From positions 62,001 to 126,000 of the forward strand of contig SVSE01000002.1 of NCBI GenBank assembly GCA_015064445.1: DNA of 64,000 bases, read 5' to 3'. The position numbers and the translations under genes are program-made. Positions 32,521 through 43,480 of the stretch are shown piece by piece. The notes under the pieces are model-generated. The model ran no database searches and was not told where the DNA came from. It saw only the letters and a list, made by a program, of their open reading frames with translations. This DNA is from Oscillospiraceae bacterium (GTDB lineage: Bacteria > Bacillota > Clostridia > Oscillospirales > CAG-272). How positions within the stretch are numbered: position 1 is the stretch's first letter; the number at the start of each line of letters is the position of its first letter.

Positions 32521-34223
32521 TATTCTTGCTCCTTTTGGCTCGGCATTATATATTCACCAAGGCTTGAAAGATCGCTATTTGCGCTCTTAACAGAATTAAG
32601 ATTTACTGTATAAAGGCGCTCCGTGCCAAGGGTTACGTTTGCGTGTGCACATTTAGTGGTTTGTGATTGGAGAAATTCAACATTATCTACGCTTGTATAC
32701 GCATAAAGTGCAATTACAAGCGACATATTCTCTGCACTACCAACAAAGCCTGTTACAGAAATAGAAACATTGTTATATCTGACATCGCTCATATCAGCTT
32801 TGATAAAGCCTTTTTCTGCATTTACATTACCATTTACAAAGAAGCTTTCCTTGCCGTCAAGGTAATTTGGGTTAATTACCATTATTCCAAAGGTAATATC
32901 GTCGTTTAATCTGTTGTATTCATTTAGGGCGTCAACATTTATAACATATCCGTTTGCAATTCCGTCATCACCCTTTGTTGAAAATCCGCTTCCAGCTATG
33001 AAAATTGCAGGGGAAACCTCGTCCTTAATTCTATCTACTACGCAATTGCTTGCATTTGTGCAATATTTATTATATTTGCCAGTGCTCAAGAGGCTATCAT
33101 ACACAAGAGTTTCTTCCATATTGTGCTGTGTAAAGCTTTCTATTTTGTCTTTACATTGTGTACACTCCACTCCGTCAAGGCAATTGCCTGTGCCCTCATA
33201 GTTGTGCTTGCTGTTATAGAATGCATCGCAAGTATTATATCCTGTGTGAATAATGGCATAGCCTGCACCGTTTTCCTCATTGATGCCAAGCTCCTCTGCC
33301 TCACTTTCAGTAATAAAGGTCATATAGTTACCTGTACTATGCGATTTTAAGGTATTAACCATAGTGGCACATTCCTCATCTGTACCAACAATATAGAAGT
33401 TAACTAGGTTGGCGCATTTATAGAATATGTTAGTTGCCGTAAAGGTCGTGCTTGCGGAAATATAAACATTTTTAAGGTATGCATTGTCTGTTCTTCCATA
33501 GGTGCCTAAAAAGTTGTAGCCAATTTCAAGTTCTCCGTCACCCAAATATAAATTTTCAATATTGGTAGAAAGAAGCGAACCTGCATCAAGCTTTGTAGCA
33601 GAATTAGGGATAACAATTGTTCCACTTAAGCCTGATTGCCAGAAGCAGTTACGTCCTAAGCTTTCAAGCCCCTCTGGGAAATCAAATGTTGTAAGGTTAG
33701 TACAGCCTTGAAAAGCACTTGCTTCAATCGTTTTAAGCTGAGAGCCCTCCTCAAGAATCACCTCACGAATAGGTGAGTCTTTAAAAGCACAGGCAATATA
33801 GGTTACTGCTTTTGGAATATAAACGGTTTTCAAGCTTTTCCATTCACTTGAAAATGAGGTGTTCAAAATTTTCGTAACCTGAGAAGAAAAATAAAATTCC
33901 TCAACATTAACAGCCTGGCTGTTACAGTTAAGACCAGCAACCTCATTATAGGTTTTGGTGCCTACAATAACGGAATCACGCATATCGAAGACCTTGATGT
34001 CCTCCCATGCATAAGTGCCTTCATCTGTATCTTCAGGGTTTTTGTAAACATTGTCCCTTTGAAAGCGACCATCAACAACACAATAGCCTGTTGTTTCTGT
34101 GCCATCAACAAGAGTCAGTTTAACGCTTGCATAATTGTTAAGCGCTGCTGCACTTACGGATATTGCCATAAGTGTCATGAAAGCGATTATCACAATCGCA
34201 AGAAAAATGAGTTTTTTCTTCAT
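32520..34223 (-). CDS. Secreted leucine-rich-repeat (BspA-like) protein with poly-G promoter
   Basis: From the ATG at 34223 (AAAGGAA upstream) this is 567 residues. It has a signal peptide (MKKKLIFLAIVIIAFMTLMA), BspA-type LRR units (about 95-290: VNVEEFYFSSQVTKI, LKTVYIPKAVTYIACAF, LTTFDFPEGLESLGRNCF, LENLYLGDGEL-like), a Cys-pair segment (CDAFYNSKHNYEGTGNCLDG, CTQCKDK) and the C-terminal module shared with two paralogs (AIFIAGSGFST to LVIALYAYTSV). It is flanked by two identical terminators and driven by a promoter with a ten-G run. Probably surface-exposed and variable; ligand unknown. Confidence 0.85.
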   Translation of the reverse strand: MKKKLIFLAIVIIAFMTLMAISVSAAALNNYASVKLTLVDGTETTGYCVVDGRFQRDNVYKNPEDTDEGTYAWEDIKVFDMRDSVIVGTKTYNEVAGLNCNSQAVNVEEFYFSSQVTKILNTSFSSEWKSLKTVYIPKAVTYIACAFKDSPIREVILEEGSQLKTIEASAFQGCTNLTTFDFPEGLESLGRNCFWQSGLSGTIVIPNSATKLDAGSLLSTNIENLYLGDGELEIGYNFLGTYGRTDNAYLKNVYISASTTFTATNIFYKCANLVNFYIVGTDEECATMVNTLKSHSTGNYMTFITESEAEELGINEENGAGYAIIHTGYNTCDAFYNSKHNYEGTGNCLDGVECTQCKDKIESFTQHNMEETLVYDSLLSTGKYNKYCTNASNCVVDRIKDEVSPAIFIAGSGFSTKGDDGIANGYVINVDALNEYNRLNDDITFGIMVINPNYLDGKESFFVNGNVNAEKGFIKADMSDVRYNNVSISVTGFVGSAENMSLVIALYAYTSVDNVEFLQSQTTKCAHANVTLGTERLYTVNLNSVKSANSDLSSLGEYIMPSQKEQE

Positions 34224-34278
34224 ATGTATTCCTTTCAATTGCCCACGCGGGAATTAAAAATATTATTATAATAATATA

Positions 34279-34308
34279 ATTTTAACATACACTTAATATT
34301 TTTGTCAA
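34279..34308 (-). promoter_or_regulatory. Promoter of the LRR gene at 32520-34223
   Basis: TTGACA (34308-34303) and TAAAAT (34284-34279) on the minus strand are 18 bp apart, leaving a leader of about 50 bases. Confidence 0.7.
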
Positions 34309-34358
34309 TATGCACAATAAACAAATCCCCCCCCCCGATTTTTGTGCTTATTGCACAA
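34303..34358 (-). promoter_or_regulatory. 56-bp poly-G promoter element, copy 2
   Basis: On the minus strand: TTGTGCAA box (34358-34351), ten G residues (34336-34327), TTGTGCA box (34317-34311) and TTGACA (34308-34303). Box sequences, G count and all spacings equal those at 2633-2688, while most bases between differ. That pattern points to selection, not recent copying. The outer box touches terminator copy 2. Confidence 0.6.
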
Positions 34359-34393
34359 AAATCGACACTCGATTGAGTGTCGATTTTCTTTTT
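34357..34393. terminator. DUF1292 gene terminator, copy 2 of an identical 37-bp repeat
   Basis: Identical over 37 bp to 32484-32520, stem and T tail included. On the minus strand it ends the groESL-DUF1292 transcript. Confidence 0.9.
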
Positions 34394-34709
34394 ATTCCTC
34401 GATGAGCTTGTAATAATGCTCGAAAACTGCTTCAGCGATATCAAAGTCATCCTCGAAGACAACATTGTCCTCTCCGTCATTTTCCTCTGTGAAAACTCTG
34501 AACAAGAGTGCCTCATCCTCGGCAACTCCGTCAAGGGTGTCAATCGGCTGAAGAATTGCATAAAGTCTTGTTTGTCCGTCGATAACCTCAGGGATTATTG
34601 CAATTTGCTCAAATCTTACTGCTTTGTCATCGTTGTCATAAAGGACTACATCGCTCATATCCTCCTCGTCAAGCAAAATGTCAACGAGTGATTTTTCCAT
34701 ATCTGCCAT
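34392..34709 (-). CDS. DUF1292 domain protein
   Basis: This 105-residue very acidic protein matches the DUF1292 (YrzB-like) family: VVLYDNDDKAVRFEQIAIIP, then YAILQPIDTL, EALLFRVFTEEN and EAVFEHYYKLIEE. The family function is unknown. It lies 14 bp after groEL and has a ribosome site (AGGAGA), so it is the third gene of the groES-groEL transcript; in many Bacillota this gene sits elsewhere. Confidence 0.85.
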   Translation of the reverse strand: MADMEKSLVDILLDEEDMSDVVLYDNDDKAVRFEQIAIIPEVIDGQTRLYAILQPIDTLDGVAEDEALLFRVFTEENDGEDNVVFEDDFDIAEAVFEHYYKLIEE

Positions 34710-34723
34710 TTTATTCTCCTAAA

Positions 34724-36352
<1,629 letters not shown>

Positions 36353-36360
36353 TTACTCCT

Positions 36361-36660
<300 letters not shown>

Positions 36661-36687
36661 TTAGCACTCTTTATGTGCGAGTGCCAA
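36661..36687 (-). promoter_or_regulatory. CIRCE operator (HrcA-binding site)
   Basis: TTAGCACTC-N9-GAGTGCCAA matches the CIRCE inverted repeat at 17 of 18 positions of the consensus (one C for T in the outer arm). It lies between the promoter and groES, so HrcA should repress the operon until heat stress. Confidence 0.95.
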
Positions 36688-36698
36688 CTATAAAATAT

Positions 36699-36727
36699 AT
36701 TCTATATCTATATGATAAGAAAATCAA
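36699..36727 (-). promoter_or_regulatory. groES promoter
   Basis: TTGATT (36727-36722) and TAGAAT (36704-36699) on the minus strand are 17 bp apart, directly upstream of CIRCE. Confidence 0.75.
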
Positions 36728-36788
36728 GTAGTATTTGTTATTATTCACAAATAACTTAAAATTTGTTAATAGTTTGTTCACATTCGCT

Positions 36789-36816
36789 TTGAGTATAAGT
36801 TTTTCCTCGATAGAAT
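36789..36816 (+). promoter_or_regulatory. Symporter promoter
   Basis: TTGAGT (36789-36794) and TAGAAT (36811-36816) are 16 bp apart, 23 bp before the symporter ATG. Confidence 0.5.
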
Positions 36817-36839
36817 ATATTGCAACAGGTGGTGATTTT

Positions 36840-38090
36840 ATGCTTGAAGAAATAAATTCTGCGCTTTGTGGAGTGCTTTTGCCATGCGTGATTTTCCTTG
36901 TAGGAATGTTTTTTACTATCAAGCTACGGGGCTTCTATCTTTTGCATCCTATAAGGAGCGCTCGGCGTGCGTTGAATGCCTCAGGCGGGCTTCGTCCCTT
37001 ATGCGTTGCGCTTGCCGGCACGCTCGGTGTTGGAAACATTGTAGGAGTAGCCTCGGCAATCAGCATTGGAGGCGCTGGGGCTGTTTTTTGGATGATATTT
37101 AGTGCCCTTATTGCTATGGGTGTAAAATATGCAGAAACGCATCTTGCAGTAAAGCACAGGCGAGGCAGCTTTGGACAATATTACGGTGGAGCGCCCTACT
37201 ACATTTCCGACTCGTTTAAGGGGCGAGGCGGCGTCATTTTAGGCTCTATATTTGCCATTCTATGTGTTGTAAATTCTCTGTCAACCGGCAATTTAGTGCA
37301 GGTGAATTCAATAATTCCCGTTTTAGGTGGTAATAAGCTTATATGGGGGCTTGCGCTCGCCTTAGGAGTTTTCAGTATTGTATGCGGTGGGCAGAGGCGA
37401 ATTGAAAATGCTTGCTCGTTTATAATTCCTACCTTGACTATTTTGTATGTAATTTTGTCCCTATACATCATTTTTTCTAATTTTAGTGGACTATGTGTCG
37501 CTATTTCGAGTATTTTTAGGTGTGCGTTTTCATTTAAAAGTGCGCTCTCTGGCGCTTGTGGCTTTGGAATTTCGAGTGCGTTGCGATATGGCTTTTCAAG
37601 AGGGCTTTTATCAAACGAGGCAGGCTGTGGCACATCAGCAACTGCGCACGCATCGTCCTCCTCTGATGCGACATCACAGGGCTGTCTTGGCGTTTTTGAG
37701 GTGTTTTGGGACACGGTTGTGCTGTGCACTCTAACCTCTCTTGTTATATTAATTTCGGGCGAGAGCAACGACGAGCCGATTATGCTTGCAATTTCGGCAT
37801 ATTCGACCTTTACAGGAGCTCTCGGAGGTGGATTTATCGCCACAGCCTGCGTGATTTTCGCCCTTGCAACGCTTGTCTGTCAATTTTATTACGGAATGCG
37901 TGCCCTTGAATTTATTTCGTCATCAAGAGTGACAAAATGCGTTTATTCTATCGTTTTTCTTGTCGTTTGCGTTATATCATCAATCATTTCAAATGATATA
38001 ATGTGGTCCATTTCCGATTTTATTGTCTGCGCGCTTGCCCTATACAATATGGTATTTTTGATAAAATTATCAAAGGAAGTAAAAATGTAG
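36840..38090 (+). CDS. Alanine/glycine:sodium symporter (AgcS family)
   Basis: This 416-residue membrane protein has the family signature LAGTLGVGNIVGVASAI and the later NEAGCGTSATAHASSS. About 11 membrane helices are visible. It imports small amino acids with sodium. I use the ATG at 36840 because AGGTGGTGAT is just upstream and the promoter lies before it. It is slightly shorter than usual (about 440-480), mainly at the C-terminus. The next 196 bp (38091-38286) hold only the promoter of the following gene. Confidence 0.88.
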   Translation: MLEEINSALCGVLLPCVIFLVGMFFTIKLRGFYLLHPIRSARRALNASGGLRPLCVALAGTLGVGNIVGVASAISIGGAGAVFWMIFSALIAMGVKYAETHLAVKHRRGSFGQYYGGAPYYISDSFKGRGGVILGSIFAILCVVNSLSTGNLVQVNSIIPVLGGNKLIWGLALALGVFSIVCGGQRRIENACSFIIPTLTILYVILSLYIIFSNFSGLCVAISSIFRCAFSFKSALSGACGFGISSALRYGFSRGLLSNEAGCGTSATAHASSSSDATSQGCLGVFEVFWDTVVLCTLTSLVILISGESNDEPIMLAISAYSTFTGALGGGFIATACVIFALATLVCQFYYGMRALEFISSSRVTKCVYSIVFLVVCVISSIISNDIMWSISDFIVCALALYNMVFLIKLSKEVKM

Positions 38091-38224
38091 TGTCGCTTTT
38101 GAGGGCTTGTCCTGTTATTTTAGGTAAAGCTTGCATTTATTGCGAAGAAAGATAAAACGACATTTTTCTTTTGTGAATAAAAACTGAATTTTTTCCTAAT
38201 AATAATATTATTTTTGTTTTCTTA

Positions 38225-38253
38225 TTGACTATGGTTTTATTTAATGATAAAAT
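38225..38253 (+). promoter_or_regulatory. ABC transporter promoter
   Basis: TTGACT (38225-38230) and TAAAAT (38248-38253) are 17 bp apart, 33 bp before the ATG. Confidence 0.7.
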
Positions 38254-38286
38254 TAAAAGGAATTTTATCTTTGTAAAGGAGAAAAA

Positions 38287-41154
38287 ATGCTTAAGCTTAC
38301 TGATATCAAAAAGGATTATGTAACAGGCGACACCACCGTTAGTGCTTTAAAGGGCGTTAATCTTGAATTCCGTAAAAGCGAATTTGTTGCTATTTTAGGA
38401 CATTCGGGCTGTGGAAAGACTACTCTTCTCAACATTATAGGTGGTCTTGACAAGTACACAAGCGGAGATCTTGTTATAAACGGAAAATCCACAAAGGATT
38501 TTGACGATGGAGATTGGGACACATACAGAAATCACTCTATCGGCTTTATTTTCCAAAGCTACAACCTTATTCCTCATCAAAGCGTGCTTTCAAATGTAGA
38601 GCTTGCGCTTACGCTTTCAGGCGTTTCAAGAGAGGAAAGAAGGGCGCGTGCAATCGAGGCGCTTGAAAAGGTTGGACTCGGCGACCAAATCAATAAAAAG
38701 CCAAATCAAATGTCAGGTGGACAAATGCAAAGAGTTGCGATTGCTCGTGCTCTTATTAACAATCCTGATATTCTCTTGGCAGATGAGCCAACCGGCGCGC
38801 TCGACTCAGAAACAAGCGTTCAAATCATGAATCTCATCAAGGAGATTGCAAACGACCGTCTTGTTATTATGGTAACTCACAATCCAGAGCTTGCAGAGGA
38901 GTATGCAAACAGAATTATTCGCTTAAAGGACGGCGAGGTCGAGGGAGATACTAATCCATATGTGAGCGAGGAAGCAAAAAGCGCTGATGCCGAGGTTATT
39001 GTTGACAAAAAAGCGCAAAAGAAGGCTAAAAAGAAAAAGTCAATGTCATTCTTGACCGCTCTTTCCCTCTCGCTTAACAACCTTATGACAAAGAAGGGAC
39101 GCACCTTCCTAACCTCATTTGCAGGAAGCATCGGTATTATCGGTATTGCGCTTATTTTGGCAGTTTCGGCAGGCGTTAATGCGTATATTAACAGCGTTGA
39201 GGAAAGCACAATGTCCTCGTATCCTATCGAGATTCACGAGAGCACGATGGACACAATGACTCTTCTCGGCTCGTTTATGGAGCAAAACACAATCGAGGAC
39301 CGTCAGCCTAACACCGTTTACTCGAACGATGTTATGATAAATGTTATGAATGCATTCTCTAAGGGTGTTACAACAAACAATCTTACTGCATTCAAGCAAC
39401 ATATTGAATCGACCTCGACAATAAGAGATAATGCAACTGACATAAAATACAAGTATTATGCAGGTCTTAACACCTATACAAGAGTTCCCTTGGTTGACAA
39501 GGACGGAAATCCTGTGCTTGATTCAAGTGGTAATCAGAGCTACACATATCGTAGAAACCTTTCCGATATGAGTGAGCTTATGTCAGTTATCACAACAGGA
39601 AGCCTCAATTCGAACGCATCAGTTATCAATTCAAGCGTTTGGAAGGAATTTGTGGGCAACGACGAATATATCAAGTCACAATATAAGGTTGTGGAAAATG
39701 GTGGTCGCTTCCCTGAAAATGAAAACGAGGTTGTGCTTATCGTTGGCAAGGACCTCATAATCTCCGACTATATTCTATATATGCTTGGAATCAGAGATTC
39801 GCAGGAGCTTCGTAGCTATATCATCTCAATTTCCGATGATAATCCAGACAATGACCTTACAATAAATCCGACAAAGTATTCCTTTGATGAAATTTTGGGA
39901 TACGAGTTCAAGGTACTCTCCGACTCTGACAGATTCAAAATTGACGGAGAGAAAATCACAGAATGTACAACTGGCGAAATCGACCAAAAGCTTCTCTCGG
40001 AGGACGCTACAACACTTAAAATTGTTGGTATTGTAACTCCAAGTGATGAATCTCAATCCTCATCTGCTATCGGTTCGATAGGATATCTTGCTCCTCTTAT
40101 GGAGAAAATGATTGACCGCTCTAATGCAAGTAGCGTTGTTGATAAACAGCTTCAAAACACCGAAACAAACCTTTATAATGGCTTCCCATTTGCAGGCTTT
40201 GATTTCGATACTACAAAAATTAATGCGTTTATCGCATCTAATCCACAGCTCTCCGTGCTCTCTAACTTTATAAAGACCGACGAGCAATTTATAGATGCCC
40301 TAAAAACCTATCTTGGCCCTGAGATTGAGCAGCTACTCATCCCTTATGGTCAGAGTGGAAGCACTGTTCCTTACGGTGGCTACACGCTTGCCAACCTTGG
40401 CGAGATAACAGCTGCGCTTAGTGCTGTTGAAAGCGACTATGCAAGGGCATTTGCAGGACTTATTATGATGGATGCTAATCCTATGGCAGGTGGAAATCCA
40501 CAAAACCTTGTTAACATTGTAAACTCGATGATCGAAACAAAGGATTACAATGATATTCTCTCTGAAATTGGATATGTAAACAAGGATAAGCCAACAAAGA
40601 TTCTTATTTATCCTAAGGATTTTGCAGCAAAGGATATCATAAGCGAGGAAATCGACAATTACAACGCCTCACAGACCGAGGAGGACAAAATCTCCTACTC
40701 TGATATGGTTGGCGTGCTTATGAGCTCTGTTACAACTATTGTAAATGCTATTTCGTATGTTCTTATTGCATTTGTTGCAATTTCGCTTATTGTTTCTTCG
40801 ATTATGATAGGAATTATAACCTATATCTCAGTTCTCGAAAGAACAAAGGAAATCGGTATTCTCCGTGCAATCGGTGCGTCCAAGAAGGATGTTTCAAGAG
40901 TATTCAATGCAGAAACTCTTATCGTCGGCTTTGGCGCAGGCTTAATCGGTATTTTGGTATCACTTTTCTTCATTCTTATTATAAATATAATTCTTCACGC
41001 ACTAACAGATATTGCAGCGCTTTCTGCAACGCTTCCGTTTGGAGCTGCGGTAATTCTCATTCTTATCAGCATGGGACTTACTCTTATCGCCGGACTTATT
41101 CCATCAAGAGTGGCAGCTAAGAAGGATCCTGTTATCGCACTTAGAACTGAATAA
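38287..41154 (+). CDS. Fused ABC ATPase and FtsX/MacB-type permease
   Basis: This 955-residue single-chain transporter has an ATPase domain (about 1-225) with Walker A GHSGCGKTT, signature QMSGGQMQRVAIARAL and Walker B LLADEPTGALDS. After a Lys-rich linker comes one membrane helix (about 272-297), a large outer domain (about 300-810) and three helices at the end, the last part carrying TKEIGILRAIGASKKDV. This is the MacB/LolCDE-like type that moves substrates by mechanical motion, often peptide antibiotics or lipoproteins. No partner efflux protein or sensor kinase is beside it. Cargo unknown. Confidence 0.9.
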   Translation: MLKLTDIKKDYVTGDTTVSALKGVNLEFRKSEFVAILGHSGCGKTTLLNIIGGLDKYTSGDLVINGKSTKDFDDGDWDTYRNHSIGFIFQSYNLIPHQSVLSNVELALTLSGVSREERRARAIEALEKVGLGDQINKKPNQMSGGQMQRVAIARALINNPDILLADEPTGALDSETSVQIMNLIKEIANDRLVIMVTHNPELAEEYANRIIRLKDGEVEGDTNPYVSEEAKSADAEVIVDKKAQKKAKKKKSMSFLTALSLSLNNLMTKKGRTFLTSFAGSIGIIGIALILAVSAGVNAYINSVEESTMSSYPIEIHESTMDTMTLLGSFMEQNTIEDRQPNTVYSNDVMINVMNAFSKGVTTNNLTAFKQHIESTSTIRDNATDIKYKYYAGLNTYTRVPLVDKDGNPVLDSSGNQSYTYRRNLSDMSELMSVITTGSLNSNASVINSSVWKEFVGNDEYIKSQYKVVENGGRFPENENEVVLIVGKDLIISDYILYMLGIRDSQELRSYIISISDDNPDNDLTINPTKYSFDEILGYEFKVLSDSDRFKIDGEKITECTTGEIDQKLLSEDATTLKIVGIVTPSDESQSSSAIGSIGYLAPLMEKMIDRSNASSVVDKQLQNTETNLYNGFPFAGFDFDTTKINAFIASNPQLSVLSNFIKTDEQFIDALKTYLGPEIEQLLIPYGQSGSTVPYGGYTLANLGEITAALSAVESDYARAFAGLIMMDANPMAGGNPQNLVNIVNSMIETKDYNDILSEIGYVNKDKPTKILIYPKDFAAKDIISEEIDNYNASQTEEDKISYSDMVGVLMSSVTTIVNAISYVLIAFVAISLIVSSIMIGIITYISVLERTKEIGILRAIGASKKDVSRVFNAETLIVGFGAGLIGILVSLFFILIINIILHALTDIAALSATLPFGAAVILILISMGLTLIAGLIPSRVAAKKDPVIALRTE

Positions 41155-41157
41155 AGC

Positions 41158-41190
41158 AAAAAGGACTGTCGCAGGACAGTCCTTTATTTG
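41158..41190 (+). terminator. ABC transporter terminator
   Basis: AAAGGACTGTC pairs with GACAGTCCTTT around GCAG, just after the stop. Confidence 0.88.
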
Positions 41191-41204
41191 TGCTATGTCT
41201 TAAC

Positions 41205-41234
41205 GAAAAAATCCCACCGGTGTCGGTGGGATTT
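41205..41234 (-). terminator. Terminator of the 52-residue peptide gene
   Basis: AAATCCCACCG pairs with CGGTGGGATTT around a 4-base loop, with T residues following on the minus strand. Confidence 0.85.
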
Positions 41235-41246
41235 ATTCGCAATAGA

Positions 41247-41405
41247 TTAAAGAAGGATAGAGATATCTGGAACGTCTACCTCAATGTAATCTTCATCTGG
41301 GTCGTGACGAACGTTGTAGCCTTCCTCTGCCTTCAAAAGAGACAATTCGAGAATATCCTCAGTTTCTACGATCTCGAGCTCGTAATCAGGGGTAGTATAC
41401 TTCAT
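41247..41405 (-). CDS. 52-residue acidic peptide, unknown function
   Basis: A complete gene too short for most gene callers: ATG at 41405, stop at 41249-41247, ribosome site AAGGAGATTATGT, a consensus promoter and a strong terminator. The product begins MKYTTPDYELEIVETEDILE and ends PDEDYIEVDVPDISILL. It has 15 Asp/Glu and few basic residues, no Cys and no signal peptide. The beginning resembles short MKY-P-E-I/V peptides seen in many Clostridia, whose function I do not know. A maturation enzyme or export gene is not adjacent on the same strand. Confidence 0.78.
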   Translation of the reverse strand: MKYTTPDYELEIVETEDILELSLLKAEEGYNVRHDPDEDYIEVDVPDISILL

Positions 41406-41446
41406 ACATAATCTCCTTTTTGTGATAGAAAATCTTATACAAGACT

Positions 41447-41475
41447 ATTATACTATAGATATTCAAGTCTGTCAA
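41447..41475 (-). promoter_or_regulatory. Consensus promoter of the 52-residue peptide gene
   Basis: Perfect TTGACA (41475-41470) and TATAAT (41452-41447) on the minus strand are 17 bp apart. The promoter begins only 20 bp beyond the stop of the ACT-domain gene. Confidence 0.88.
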
Positions 41476-41494
41476 GAGTTTTTTTAAAATTTTT

Positions 41495-41932
41495 TTACTC
41501 AACTGAAATAAGCTTTGTTCCCGTCGCACCATCAACTGCATTTATGTGTGTTACGAGGTTGTTAACATCGACTGCAAGGTGCGAAATATCGAGTGTAACA
41601 ACAACATGGGCACGCGAATTTATTGGGAGATTTTGGCTTATTGTAAGTATATTTGCGCCATTCTCGGCAATAACCTTCAAAACCTCGCCAAGCACTCCTG
41701 CCTTATGGGAAAGTGTGAAGGAAACAATCGCCTTATGGCACTCGGTATCCATATTCAGTGCAAAAACATAATCCTTATATTTATAGTAGGTGCTTCTTGA
41801 TATACCGACAGCCTTTACAGCCTCGCTTACATCCTTAACCTTACCGCTTGCAAGAATAGCCCTTGCCTCTATTACCTTTTCGTAATAGTCGGGCAATATG
41901 CTTTTGTCAACCAAAAGATATTTGTGCTCCAT
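41495..41932 (-). CDS. ACT-domain regulatory protein (PheB/UPF0735 family)
   Basis: This 145-residue protein joins an N-terminal helix-turn-helix-like part (VSEAVKAVGISRSTYYKYKD) and a C-terminal ACT domain (HKAGVLGEVLKVIAENGANI). ACT domains bind amino acids and switch partner activity. It is 10 bp after thrC and in the same transcript, and hom-lysC-asd diverge next door. A role in sensing an aspartate-family amino acid is therefore inferred; the family is named after phenylalanine biosynthesis but is not proven there. Confidence 0.87.
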   Translation of the reverse strand: MEHKYLLVDKSILPDYYEKVIEARAILASGKVKDVSEAVKAVGISRSTYYKYKDYVFALNMDTECHKAIVSFTLSHKAGVLGEVLKVIAENGANILTISQNLPINSRAHVVVTLDISHLAVDVNNLVTHINAVDGATGTKLISVE

Positions 41933-41942
41933 AAAACACCTC

Positions 41943-43436
41943 TTACCAAGTCTTTTTAGCTATCATTTTTCCTACAAAATCAAGCATTTCGCCCTTTTCG
42001 AGCACTGTTTTGTGAATAACCTTACGGCTCTCGATTCCGTCAAGACCGTATGGAATTTTAACGCCTGTATAAGCATTGAGCTTGTTTACAGCATCGAACT
42101 CGCCATCAAAATCCTTATCAAGCGCATTCATAACGCTTGAAGCAAATTTGTACGCAGATGCAGTTGAAAGAACGACACAGGTATCCTCATTTTTGCTTTC
42201 AGCAAGCCACCTTTCATAAACATTCCAAGCAACTGCTGTGTGAGTATCCATAAGATATGCGTCCTTTTCGTAAACGCTCTTTATAGTTTCATATGATGCC
42301 TTATCGTCTGCATAGCCTGCATCGATAAGCTCTCTTATCTCTGCGAGCTCCTCGCTTGTAATGGTGTACTCGCCCTTTGTGTTAAGGTCCTTCATATAAG
42401 CTGCACATTTTTCAGCGCCACAAACGATATAAAGAAGTCTTTCAAGGTTAGATGAGATAAGAATATCCATAGATGGAGATTTGGTCACATGGAATGCTCT
42501 GTTCTTATTATATGTGCCACTCTCGAAGAACTCGGTAAGAACCTTATTTTCGTTAGACGCACAAACGAGCTTGCCAACTGGAAGCCCCATCTTCTTTGCG
42601 AAAAGTCCTGCAAGAATGTCGCCGAAGTTTCCTGTTGGAACGATGAAATTAACCTTATCGCCCATCTTAATTTTGTTCATATTAAGAAGGTTGCTGTAGG
42701 TCTTGAAGTAGTATGCAACCTGTGGTGCAAGTCTTCCTATATTGATAGAGTTAGCGCTTGAAAGCTGAACGCCCTCTGGAAGTGCGAGCTCAGCGAAGAT
42801 TTTCTTAACTCCGCTCTGTGCATCATCGAAGTTACCAACAACAGCGCAAACGCAGGTATTCTTGCCCTCGCAGGAAACCATTTGTCTTTCCTGAACTGTG
42901 CTTGTTCCGTTCTTTGGATAGAATACAATGATTTTAATTCCGTCTATATCAGAAAATCCCGAAAGTGCAGCTCCACCTGTATCTCCACTTGTAGCTGTGA
43001 GAATTACAATCTCGTCCTCGAGCTTTGTTGATCTTTTTGCCTCAACGATAAGATGAGGAAGAATTTGGAGTGCGACATCCTTGAATGCGCAGGTTGGTCC
43101 GTGGTAAAGCTCCATAACATAAGCACCATCAACTGCGCTAAGTGGCGCGTAATCATCGCCCTCTGCAAATTTTGAGCCATATGCTCTTTCTACAAGTGCG
43201 TTGAATGCGCTATTTTTGTCCTCGCTTTCTGGGAACATAGAGCTGTCGCCAAAGAAAAGCTCAAGAACCTTTGCAGAGATTTCCTTAGCTGACATTGAGG
43301 CAAGCTTATCCATCGGGAATTTGAGCGCCTCAAAGCTTTCTGGCATATATAATCCGCCGTCCCTTGCGATGCCTTGAAGTATCGCCTCGGCAGGAGTTTT
43401 TCTTATTTTTTCATTTCTTGTGCTTAAATAAAACAT
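41943..43436 (-). CDS. thrC: Threonine synthase
   Basis: This 497-residue PLP enzyme turns O-phosphohomoserine into threonine. It has the N-terminal YLSTRNEKIRKTPAEAILQG, the PLP lysine in YHGPTCAFKDVALQ and the phosphate-binding loop TATSGDTGGAALSGF. Length fits the longer bacterial form. The start follows AAGAGGT by about 11 bp, a rather wide spacing. With the ACT-domain gene it forms a two-gene transcript. Confidence 0.96.
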   Translation of the reverse strand: MFYLSTRNEKIRKTPAEAILQGIARDGGLYMPESFEALKFPMDKLASMSAKEISAKVLELFFGDSSMFPESEDKNSAFNALVERAYGSKFAEGDDYAPLSAVDGAYVMELYHGPTCAFKDVALQILPHLIVEAKRSTKLEDEIVILTATSGDTGGAALSGFSDIDGIKIIVFYPKNGTSTVQERQMVSCEGKNTCVCAVVGNFDDAQSGVKKIFAELALPEGVQLSSANSINIGRLAPQVAYYFKTYSNLLNMNKIKMGDKVNFIVPTGNFGDILAGLFAKKMGLPVGKLVCASNENKVLTEFFESGTYNKNRAFHVTKSPSMDILISSNLERLLYIVCGAEKCAAYMKDLNTKGEYTITSEELAEIRELIDAGYADDKASYETIKSVYEKDAYLMDTHTAVAWNVYERWLAESKNEDTCVVLSTASAYKFASSVMNALDKDFDGEFDAVNKLNAYTGVKIPYGLDGIESRKVIHKTVLEKGEMLDFVGKMIAKKTW

Positions 43437-43451
43437 TTTTTTAAATACCTC

Positions 43452-43480
43452 TTGATTTTTTCTTTTTTATATGATACACT
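43452..43480 (+). promoter_or_regulatory. hom-lysC-asd promoter
   Basis: TTGATT (43452-43457) and TACACT (43475-43480) are 17 bp apart. The -10 box shares two bases with the -10 box of the divergent thrC promoter. Confidence 0.55.

Noticed and set aside
37199..37843. A 214-codon open frame opposite the symporter gene
   Set aside because: It mirrors membrane helices of the AgcS symporter and has no ribosome site or promoter.
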